A stretch of 11,397 bases of DNA from Candidatus Gastranaerophilales bacterium (lineage in GTDB: Bacteria > Cyanobacteriota > Vampirovibrionia > Gastranaerophilales > Gastranaerophilaceae), in the NCBI GenBank assembly GCA_021201175.1, contig JAJQFK010000270.1, positions 1 through 11,397 of the forward strand, given 5' to 3'. The notes under the pieces are model-generated. The model did not search any database. It was not told where the DNA came from and was given only the letters and a program-made list of their open reading frames with translations. Shown here in pieces: positions 5,082-11,397 of the stretch (position 1 is its first letter; the number at the start of each line of letters is the position of its first letter). The translations under genes were made by a program, and so were the position numbers.

Positions 5082-6617
5082 ATGAAGAAAAGAGCATTAA
5101 TAAGTGTATTTAATAAAGATAAAATTGTTGAATTTGCGCAAGAACTAACACAAAAATATGATTATGAAATTATTGCAACCGGCTCCACCTATGATATTTT
5201 AAAGGAAAACAATGTTCAGGTTACAGAAATTACTGAAATAACAGGGAAACGGCAATTAATAAACGGGAAAGTAAAAACATTGTACCCTGATATATTTGCA
5301 GGTATTCTTGCTGATATGACTAATGAAAAAGAGAAATCAGATATCGAAGCCGGAAATATAAAACTTTTCGATATGGTAGTAGTAAATTTTTACCCGTTTG
5401 AAGAAGCGGTACAAAAAGAAGCTGAAGAATCAGAATTGATAAATTCTATTGATATCGGCGGACCTTCTATGTTGAGAGCTGCTGCAAAAAACAATAAAAG
5501 AGTGCTTGCGGTTTCCTCAATCAGCCAATATCCCCAAGTTCTTGCTGATTTAAAAGACCATGACGGTAATAGTTCATTAAAGTTAAGGCGGGAGTTTGCC
5601 TTGAAGGTTTTTGAAAAAACACTTGATTTCGATACTAAAATTCTCCATGAACTTTCAAATAGATTTGAAGAAGATACTGACAATTATTTTTCACTAAATA
5701 TAAAAAAATCAAAAAACCTCCGTTACGGCGAAAACCCTCATCAGACAGCAGGAATCTATTATACAAATAATACAATAGATTATGAAGTTTTAAACGGGAA
5801 AGAGTTATCTTATAACAATATTCTTGATGTTACGGCTTGTACAAATATTTTAAGCGAATTCTACGATGTTTCCGCATGCGTAATAATAAAACACAATACC
5901 CCATGCGGTGCGGCACTCGGTAAAGATACGGAAGAAGCCTGGAAAAAAGCTTTAGATTGCGACCCTTTAAGCGCATTCGGCGGAATTGTAGGATTTACTC
6001 AAGTTATCAACGAAACTGTAGCAAAACAACTTACTTCAATGTTTTTAGAAGTTATTGTTGCCCCTGATTATACTCCGAAATCTCTTGAAATACAAAAACA
6101 AAAGAAGAATTTAAGAGTAATAAAACTAAATACTTCATTAATTGAATACAAAAACTATTTAACCGAAGAAATAAGAATAACGCCCTTTGGCACTTTAGTA
6201 CAGAGTGTTGATAAGGGTGAACTTGATAAAAACACATTTAAAGTTGTAACAAAAGCAAAACCCACAGCCGAAATGGTGGAGGATATGATTTTTGCGTGGA
6301 AAATTGCAAAACATGCAAAATCAAATGCAATAGTTATTGCAAAAGATTTTAAAACATTAGGAATCGGACAGGGACAAACCAGCAGGGTAGACGCATTTGA
6401 AATAGCTTTAAACAGGGCTTGCGACGGTTCAAAAGATGCAGTAGCGGCTTCTGACGGATTCTTTCCGGCAATCGATAATATAACCGCTGCCGCGCAGGGG
6501 CGAATAGCCGCAATTATACAGCCCGGAGGAAGTATTAAAGATGAAGAAGTTATAAAAACCGCTGATAAGTACAATATTGCAATGATAACTACAGGAATAA
6601 GACATTTCAGACATTGA
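5082..6617 (+). CDS. purH: Bifunctional AICAR formyltransferase / IMP cyclohydrolase
   Basis: PurH performs the last two steps of de novo purine synthesis: formylation of AICAR from 10-formyl-THF and closure of FAICAR to IMP. The 511 residues are full length. The N-terminal MGS-like cyclohydrolase domain covers about 1-195, with TGSTYDIL (33-40), NGKVKTLYP (61-69) and DIGGPSMLRAAAKN (124-137). The transformylase domain follows, with RYGENPHQ (214-221), the catalytic Lys-His in IKHNTPCG (K270, H271), DPLSAFGG (294-301), GQGQTSRVDA (429-438), and the ending IQPGGSIKDEE (479-489), TTGIRHFRH (503-511). Small departures from the common forms are Tyr68, where His is usual in KTLHP, and HNTPCG for HTNPCG or HANPCG. 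GGAGA (5072-5076) fixes the start. It lies 12 bases after proC. Confidence 0.97.
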   Translation: MKKRALISVFNKDKIVEFAQELTQKYDYEIIATGSTYDILKENNVQVTEITEITGKRQLINGKVKTLYPDIFAGILADMTNEKEKSDIEAGNIKLFDMVVVNFYPFEEAVQKEAEESELINSIDIGGPSMLRAAAKNNKRVLAVSSISQYPQVLADLKDHDGNSSLKLRREFALKVFEKTLDFDTKILHELSNRFEEDTDNYFSLNIKKSKNLRYGENPHQTAGIYYTNNTIDYEVLNGKELSYNNILDVTACTNILSEFYDVSACVIIKHNTPCGAALGKDTEEAWKKALDCDPLSAFGGIVGFTQVINETVAKQLTSMFLEVIVAPDYTPKSLEIQKQKKNLRVIKLNTSLIEYKNYLTEEIRITPFGTLVQSVDKGELDKNTFKVVTKAKPTAEMVEDMIFAWKIAKHAKSNAIVIAKDFKTLGIGQGQTSRVDAFEIALNRACDGSKDAVAASDGFFPAIDNITAAAQGRIAAIIQPGGSIKDEEVIKTADKYNIAMITTGIRHFRH

Positions 6618-6618
6618 T

Positions 6619-7791
6619 ATGGAAACCAAAATAAATAAAAAAGTAATAAAAATATTGTCATTAGGACATTTTGTAACAGATGCATATTCCGGATTTTTAA
6701 ATCCCATAATGCCTTTTATTGCCGCAAAAATAGGTATAACAATGGCAGCAGCTGCCGTACTAATTTCTGTATCAAACTTAACTTCATCATTGTCACAGCC
6801 CTTTTTTGGATATATTGCCGACAAATGGCAGAGAAGGTTCTTTATATTCTGGGGCATGATTCTCGCATCTATATGTTTATCCTTTCTTGGAATAGCAAAT
6901 AATATCTACACATTAATAATTCTTTTACTGGTTGGTCACATGGGAGTTTCATTTTTTCACCCGCAGGCAACCAGTATTGTTTCAAATTACTCTAAATGCA
7001 TTCAAAACAGTAAAGATATGAGCATTTTTATAGCGGCGGGGACATTCGGTTTTGCGCTTGGTCCTGCTGTTTCTTCGGGAATAACAGAATATTTCGGGAT
7101 GAATAAACTTCCTATCGTGTGTGTTATCGGTGTTATTACAGCATTTATACTTTTGAAAAAAGTTCCAAAAATTCAAAGTTTAAATATTGAGAAACCAAAA
7201 GTTTCAATCATTGGCGCAATAAAAAAAATATTTCAAAACAAGCCGGTATCTATTCTTGTTGCGGCATCAATCGTAAAATCATTTGTTGTTTCCTCTTTTT
7301 CCATAATTCTGCCTTTTTATTGGAAATCAATAGGATATAATGTTTCAACAATAGGGTATACTTTGTTAATGTTTCTGTTGGCAGGTGCATTTGGTGTAAT
7401 ATCAAGTCCGTTTTTTGAAAAAAGAATAGGCATAAAAAATGTATTTTATCTTTCACTAATAACAATTGCCCCGTTAGGCATAATATTTTATATAATGCAG
7501 GGTAAGGGAATTATAGGCATAATTGCATTTATATTAATAGGATATTTAAGTTTTCTTGCTGTTCCTGTTAACATGTCATTGGCACAAAGGCTAATGCCCG
7601 AGTTTAAAAGTATGATTTCAGGTTTTATAGGCGGATTCAGCTGGGGTGTTATTGGTTTATTATTGCCTGCAATCAGCCTTATTGCAGAGAAAACCGGAAT
7701 AATGAATATTTTAGTTGCAATGACGTTTATTCCTGCAATATTTTCATATTTTATTAAATATCTGCCGGCTGAAAATCCGGAAGAATCGTAA
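6619..7791 (+). CDS. MFS transporter, fosmidomycin-resistance (Fsr)-like
   Basis: This integral membrane protein of 390 residues has about 12 hydrophobic segments and a central loop near 180-205, the usual MFS layout. The N-terminus GHFVTDAYSGFLNPIMPF (16-33), the loop 2-3 motif GYIADKWQRR (64-73), HMGVSFFHPQA (107-117) and GTFGFALGPAVSSG (141-154) resemble the Fsr branch of drug/H+ antiporters. Fsr exports fosmidomycin in E. coli, but substrates of distant members are unknown, so drug specificity is not claimed. The ATG is one base after the purH TGA and lacks a clear Shine-Dalgarno, so translation probably depends on coupling to purH. It converges with the isomerase gene 26 bases away, and I found no terminator between them. 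Confidence 0.85.
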   Translation: METKINKKVIKILSLGHFVTDAYSGFLNPIMPFIAAKIGITMAAAAVLISVSNLTSSLSQPFFGYIADKWQRRFFIFWGMILASICLSFLGIANNIYTLIILLLVGHMGVSFFHPQATSIVSNYSKCIQNSKDMSIFIAAGTFGFALGPAVSSGITEYFGMNKLPIVCVIGVITAFILLKKVPKIQSLNIEKPKVSIIGAIKKIFQNKPVSILVAASIVKSFVVSSFSIILPFYWKSIGYNVSTIGYTLLMFLLAGAFGVISSPFFEKRIGIKNVFYLSLITIAPLGIIFYIMQGKGIIGIIAFILIGYLSFLAVPVNMSLAQRLMPEFKSMISGFIGGFSWGVIGLLLPAISLIAEKTGIMNILVAMTFIPAIFSYFIKYLPAENPEES

Positions 7792-7817
7792 GTTGCATAT
7801 ATTTTCATGCCCGCAAA

Positions 7818-9215
7818 TTACAATTTTACTTCGTCTGAAATTTTTTCTTTTAGTTCATTAGCGGAATCTTCATAACCAATTCTGCCCATAAGAGCATAGG
7901 TATAATTTTTGGATTGTTCAACTCCCGGCTGATTAAAAGCATCAATATTATACAAAGAACCGGCAATCGCAGTTTGTACTTCAAACATGTATAATAACTG
8001 CCCCATATAATATGGTGTGATTTTAGGAATTGAAATAGTAACATTAGGTCGTTCATAATCAATCAACGACGCCATTGTAGAGTCTGCTTCCGCGTTAAAA
8101 AGTTTATTAATGGACTTTCCGCCAAGATAACTAATTCCCGTATATTCAAATATATTAGGAATTTCAAGTTCCGTATCAAATTCACGAACTCTCAAAAAAG
8201 TGATAATTTTATCATTTGGACCTTCATTATAAAGCTGAATTTGGGAATGTTGGTCAGTTACCCCGATTGCTTTTACCGGAGTTTGTCCGACATTAACAAT
8301 ATTAGAATTTTTATCCCGTTCTTTACCTAATGATTCTGCCCATAACTGGCAGTACCAATCGGCAACATATCTCATTCTGTTAGAATACGGCATCATAACA
8401 GAAATTTTTTTGCCTTTTTTTACATCCATTAAAAAATGTATTAAAGCATTTTGCGCTGCAATATTGAAATTTATATCAGTATTTTTAAGCGCTAAATCCA
8501 TATCTTTAATTCCCTGCGTAATTTCTTCAATATTAATCCCGGCTAGGGCAAAAGGAAGCAACCCGACAGCGGAAAAAACAGAAAATCTTCCGCTTACATC
8601 ATCGGGAATAAAAAATGTTTTATATCCTTCCTGATCTGAAAGTTGTTTAAGGATTCCTATATTTCTATCGGTTGTAGCAATTACATTTTTCCTATAATCT
8701 TCACCCAGTTCTTTTTCCATTCTGTCTTTTATTATCATATACTGTGCCATAACTTCGGCAGTTGAACCTGATTTCGTAATTACATTTACAAGAGTTTTCT
8801 TTAAATCCAATATATTAAATAAAGAATTCATTTGATCCGGATCAATATTATCGAGGAAAAATATTCTCGGATAATTATTTCTTTGTTCTTTAGTTAAAAA
8901 ATTCCAATAAGGCGACAAAATAGCTTCACAAAGTGCCTTCCCGCCCAGAGCCGAACCTCCTACACCCAATATAAGGACATTATCAAACCGATTCTCCACC
9001 ATAGCTGCAAATTCTTTTACATACCAAATAGTTTCCTCGTTATAGCCAAGATTCATCCATTGCAGGTTTTGCCCGGGTTTATCTTTATTAGAATTTAAAT
9101 CAGCAATAATTCTGTGTATTTCATCCCTGTAAGAATTAAATTCTTCCTGTATATTCAAGCCGTTATTTTGTCCAATAACCGCCGCTTCAACATTGTGATA
9201 GTTAAGTTCTATCAT
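7818..9215 (-). CDS. pgi: Glucose-6-phosphate isomerase, canonical form
   Basis: This is the glycolytic and gluconeogenic isomerase of glucose-6-phosphate and fructose-6-phosphate. It is 465 residues long, close to the bacterial norm. In order: LGVGGSALGGKAL (83-95), the phosphate-binding TKSGST (147-152), DDVSGRFSVFS (205-215), the catalytic Glu in LWAESLGKE (E294), the His in TDQHSQIQLY (H323), and a complete second signature FNQPGVEQSK (427-436) with the ring-opening region Lys436. All catalytic positions are present, so this is the better candidate for the main glycolytic enzyme than the paralogue at 1448-2683. GAGAGG (9221-9226) lies five bases before the ATG. It is divergent from thiL with a 131-base gap; I could not pick a convincing promoter. 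Confidence 0.95.
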   Translation of the reverse strand: MIELNYHNVEAAVIGQNNGLNIQEEFNSYRDEIHRIIADLNSNKDKPGQNLQWMNLGYNEETIWYVKEFAAMVENRFDNVLILGVGGSALGGKALCEAILSPYWNFLTKEQRNNYPRIFFLDNIDPDQMNSLFNILDLKKTLVNVITKSGSTAEVMAQYMIIKDRMEKELGEDYRKNVIATTDRNIGILKQLSDQEGYKTFFIPDDVSGRFSVFSAVGLLPFALAGINIEEITQGIKDMDLALKNTDINFNIAAQNALIHFLMDVKKGKKISVMMPYSNRMRYVADWYCQLWAESLGKERDKNSNIVNVGQTPVKAIGVTDQHSQIQLYNEGPNDKIITFLRVREFDTELEIPNIFEYTGISYLGGKSINKLFNAEADSTMASLIDYERPNVTISIPKITPYYMGQLLYMFEVQTAIAGSLYNIDAFNQPGVEQSKNYTYALMGRIGYEDSANELKEKISDEVKL

Positions 9216-9264
9216 TTAGCCCTCTCTGTCTATAATGTCCGACCCTATAAAATATTGTACATGC

Positions 9265-9279
9265 TTAATAACTTATTAA
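9265..9279. repeat. Palindrome in the pgi-thiL divergent gap
   Basis: TTAATAA (9265-9271) and TTATTAA (9273-9279) form a perfect inverted repeat around one C, placed midway between two divergent genes. It could be an operator, but a 7-base AT-only arm is not rare in DNA of this composition. Confidence 0.25.
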
Positions 9280-9331
9280 AAGAGCTTGTGTACTAATATG
9301 TAACATAATTAAATCTTTTTTATTTTAATGT

Positions 9332-9337
9332 TAAAAT
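9332..9337 (+). promoter_or_regulatory. Possible thiL -10 element placed for a leaderless or near-leaderless start
   Basis: TAAAAT (five of six) ends nine bases before the thiL ATG at 9347. With a usual 6-8 base gap to the start site, transcription would begin within two or three bases of the ATG. There is no Shine-Dalgarno upstream of this start. The -35 (TTAAAT, 9309-9314) is poor. Confidence 0.35.
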
Positions 9338-9346
9338 TTTAATGCT

Positions 9347-10309
9347 ATGAAAGAATTAGAATTTATTGATATTATTAAAAAAACATTAGATAATGACACT
9401 CTTATTGGTGATGATTGTGCATATTTAAAAGATTTGGATATATTTGTTACGCATGATACCCTTGTTGAAGATGTTCATTTCTCTATGAATACAACATCTC
9501 CATATTTATTGGGCAGAAAATCAGTTTCTGTCAATATAAGCGACTTATGCGCAGCACTTGCAATTCCTAAATATATTACGGTTTCTTTATCGCTCCCGCG
9601 TTATATTCCTAATTCGTTTGTAAAAGAGCTTTACAGAGGGATAAATGATATCTGTAAAGAGGCAGATATTAAAACCGCCGGCGGGGATATTACAAGCAGC
9701 AGCAAAATTGTAATTTCAATATGTGCAATCGGAAAAAAAACTTCCGAATTTATTACTTCAAGAAAATTTGCAAGAATAAATGATTTGATAGTTGTTACGG
9801 GAGAATTTGGCTCAAGCGGCGCCGGACTTTACGGATTAATGAATTTCCTTTATACTCCGGAATCTTTAAAAAATATACACCTGAATCCAAAATTAAGAAT
9901 TAAAGAAGCCGCCGAACTTAGAAACAATATGACAAATAATATCGCATTAATGGATACATCAGACGGTCTTATTGATGCATTATATAAAATATCAAGAGCA
10001 AGCGGACACAATTTAAAAATCGATATTAATTCAGTTCCTTTTAACACAGATTTAATTGAATTTTGCACTCATAATAATTTAAATTATAAGGATTTTATAA
10101 AATGGGGTGCTGAGGACTATGAACTTCTCGCATGCATACCTGAATCCATGTATAAAAATCTGGATAAATCAAAATTCAAGTGTATAGGTTCAGTTCAGAA
10201 CAAAGATACCAATTCTTGCGTATTTATTGAGGATAACGGCAAAATTCAAAAAATTACAAAAGATATATTTGAGCAAAAATCATACAATCATTTTAAGGAG
10301 GGAAAATGA
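9347..10309 (+). CDS. thiL: Thiamine-monophosphate kinase
   Basis: ThiL phosphorylates thiamine monophosphate with ATP to thiamine diphosphate, the active cofactor. It belongs to the PurM-like ATP-binding superfamily. The 320 residues are standard. Marks are the Mg/ATP-binding GDDCAY (21-26), THDTLVEDVHF (35-45), GRKSVSVNISDLCAA (56-70), AGGDIT (111-116), TGEFGSSGAG (151-160), the MDTSDGL block (202-208), and WGAEDYELL (253-261), all typical. The start has no clear ribosome binding site; the alignment to family N-termini (ELEFIDII then GDD at 21) supports ATG 9347. It overlaps ispD by the tetranucleotide ATGA, so the two are translationally coupled. No thiamine (THI-box) riboswitch was seen upstream. 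Confidence 0.95.
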   Translation: MKELEFIDIIKKTLDNDTLIGDDCAYLKDLDIFVTHDTLVEDVHFSMNTTSPYLLGRKSVSVNISDLCAALAIPKYITVSLSLPRYIPNSFVKELYRGINDICKEADIKTAGGDITSSSKIVISICAIGKKTSEFITSRKFARINDLIVVTGEFGSSGAGLYGLMNFLYTPESLKNIHLNPKLRIKEAAELRNNMTNNIALMDTSDGLIDALYKISRASGHNLKIDINSVPFNTDLIEFCTHNNLNYKDFIKWGAEDYELLACIPESMYKNLDKSKFKCIGSVQNKDTNSCVFIEDNGKIQKITKDIFEQKSYNHFKEGK

Positions 10310-10944
10310 TTTCGGTTATTATTACTGCCGGAGGCACCTCCTCCAGATTTAGCGGAATGAATAAACTGCTGTTTAAAATTCAAGAAAAACCGATTATTCA
10401 AATAACAACCGAAAAATTTTCTAATCTTGAATATATCGATGAAATAATAATTAGTGCAAATAAGTTAATAATCGATAATTTAAAAGAGATATTTACAAAT
10501 AATAAAAAAATTAAAATTGTAACTGGCGGTAAAACAAGACAAGAATCAGTATTTAACGGATTAAAGGCATGCAGCACTAAAACAGACTATGTAATTATCC
10601 ATGACGGCGCCCGCCCTTTTATAAAAGAAGAAACAATCCTAAAATGTTTAAAAAAAGCAGAAGAAACAGGAGCAGCAATTGTTGCGGTTAAATCAATTGA
10701 TACAATAAAAATAGTAAATAACAAAGGTCAAATAATGTCGACTCCCGACCGAAATACATTATGGAACGCACAAACCCCGCAAATTTTTGATTATAATCTG
10801 ATATATAACGCACACGAAAAATTCAAAAATGAAAATTTTACCGATGATGCACTCTTGATTGAGAAATTAGGGAAAGAAGTTTACACGGTTGAAGGAGAAT
10901 ATTCAAATATAAAAATTACAACTGTCGAAGATGTTAAATTTTAA
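10306..10944 (+). CDS. ispD: 2-C-methyl-D-erythritol 4-phosphate cytidylyltransferase
   Basis: IspD joins MEP with CTP to make CDP-methylerythritol in the MEP isoprenoid pathway. The 212 residues contain the CTP-binding loop ITAGGTSSRFSGMNKLL (6-22), TGGKTRQESV (73-82), the family signature VIIHDGARP (96-104), LWNAQTPQIF (152-161), TDDA (179-182) and the C-terminal NIKITTVEDV (201-210). It ends about ten residues earlier than many homologues (E. coli has 236), losing only the last short helix after the EDV motif, so it should still be active. AAGGAGG (10295-10301) precedes the ATG, which overlaps the thiL stop as ATGA. It converges with the prepilin-like gene 22 bases downstream. Confidence 0.93.
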   Translation: MISVIITAGGTSSRFSGMNKLLFKIQEKPIIQITTEKFSNLEYIDEIIISANKLIIDNLKEIFTNNKKIKIVTGGKTRQESVFNGLKACSTKTDYVIIHDGARPFIKEETILKCLKKAEETGAAIVAVKSIDTIKIVNNKGQIMSTPDRNTLWNAQTPQIFDYNLIYNAHEKFKNENFTDDALLIEKLGKEVYTVEGEYSNIKITTVEDVKF

Positions 10945-10966
10945 CTGCCAATATACGTATTTTCTT

Positions 10967-11397
10967 TTACAATAACGGATAATCGTCTTTTACTTCCCAA
11001 CCGTCCGCTTCAATTAATACGGTACATGAATACATAGCGCCTGATGAACAATTCTTTTTATAGTTTTCGCGGTTTTTAGAAACATTAGTATTTGGACACC
11101 ATGTACCCGCACAAACCCATAATTTACTATAATCATCACTCCAACCGCCAGTGCGTATATCTCGAATTTCAAATATAAAAACATCTTTACCTTTTGTATT
11201 AGGTGCTTTTTCGCCATTAATATCGTAAATTATCTCAAAAGATTCTTTATACTCCCAATTTTGACCGGAATTAGCAAAAAATATACTTCCATCATTTAAA
11301 ACATAAAATTTTGATGGTGTATAACCTGTTGTATCAGTTGCGGAAAAAATTTTATAAGTAGTGTTCTCCTTTTCTTCTACAGGCATGTATTTGCCAA
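10967..11397 (-). CDS. C-terminal part of a prepilin-like (type IV pilin / type II secretion pseudopilin) protein, partial
   Basis: The frame is open through the right edge: codons GKY precede the first in-frame Met at 11384-11386, so that Met is internal and the N-terminus is outside the window. The visible 143 or so residues form a beta-rich globular domain. IIYDINGEKAPNTKGKDVFIFEI closely resembles the C-terminal region of many prepilin-like proteins (DINGxKxPNxxGxDxFxF). A tail with four Cys (LWVCAGTWC, KKNCSSG, MYSC) and ADGWEVKDDYPLL follows. The Cys could form two disulfides, in line with a surface location. The N-terminal methylation motif that would prove the class lies outside the window. 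I infer a minor pilin or pseudopilin; the partner or function is unknown. Confidence 0.7.
   Translation of the reverse strand, partial: GKYMPVEEKENTTYKIFSATDTTGYTPSKFYVLNDGSIFFANSGQNWEYKESFEIIYDINGEKAPNTKGKDVFIFEIRDIRTGGWSDDYSKLWVCAGTWCPNTNVSKNRENYKKNCSSGAMYSCTVLIEADGWEVKDDYPLL

Noticed and set aside
6155..6857. Minus-strand frames of 142 and 176 codons over purH and the MFS gene
   Set aside because: They are antisense to strongly conserved purH and transporter codons and show no family features or start signals.
7792..7817. Terminator between the convergent MFS and pgi genes
   Set aside because: Only a 4-base GCAT/ATGC pairing without a T-run is visible, so nothing is called.
9216..9346. 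TPP riboswitch before thiL
   Set aside because: The conserved CTGAGA and ACCTGA blocks are absent, the gap is AT-rich, and the space is short.
1..11397. A new multi-gene system (defence, biosynthetic cluster, CRISPR)
   Set aside because: Most genes are recognisable housekeeping genes. There is no regularly spaced repeat array, no toxin-antitoxin pair, no nuclease/helicase cluster and no phage genes.

Overview
The window is AT-rich and carries ordinary bacterial housekeeping genes. L34, as encoded here, resembles cyanobacterial-type L34. There is also a prepilin-like fragment with a DINGxKxPN segment and a small coiled-coil protein of a kind I associate with gut Melainabacteria. Together these suggest a low-GC non-photosynthetic relative of cyanobacteria (Melainabacteria / Gastranaerophilales). 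That assignment is an inference from sequence style, not a database result. Code 11 is used: purH and thiL both end in TGA.

Left part (1-2745, + strand): the broken 3' end of an unidentified gene with a strong terminator; an intracellular-looking calpain-type (family C2) cysteine protease with an intact Cys/His/Asn triad; then, behind a good promoter, a short divergent glucose-6-phosphate isomerase homologue closed by a bidirectional terminator.

Middle part (2784-4238, - strand): a small coiled-coil protein, rnpA and rpmH. The 247-base rpmH-rnpA gap contains a 152-bp MITE-like element. It has 21-bp terminal inverted repeats (19/21 matching) and a perfect 8-bp target duplication whose right copy runs into the rpmH stop codon. 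Inside it sits a REP-like pair of hairpins with mutually complementary loops. rnpA has its own promoter just downstream of the element and a leader hairpin directly before its ribosome binding site. yidD/yidC do not follow rnpA.

Right part (4266-11397): a tight + strand run proC-purH-MFS transporter (fosmidomycin-resistance-like); a canonical full-length glucose-6-phosphate isomerase on the - strand, convergent with it; a divergent thiL-ispD pair overlapping by ATGA (thiamine and isoprenoid biosynthesis); and the 3' part of a prepilin-like gene entering from the right edge on the - strand.

I see no multi-gene defence, biosynthetic or other undescribed system. The points most worth a second look are the MITE with its nested paired hairpins, the bacterial calpain, and the presence of two dissimilar glucose-6-phosphate isomerases.
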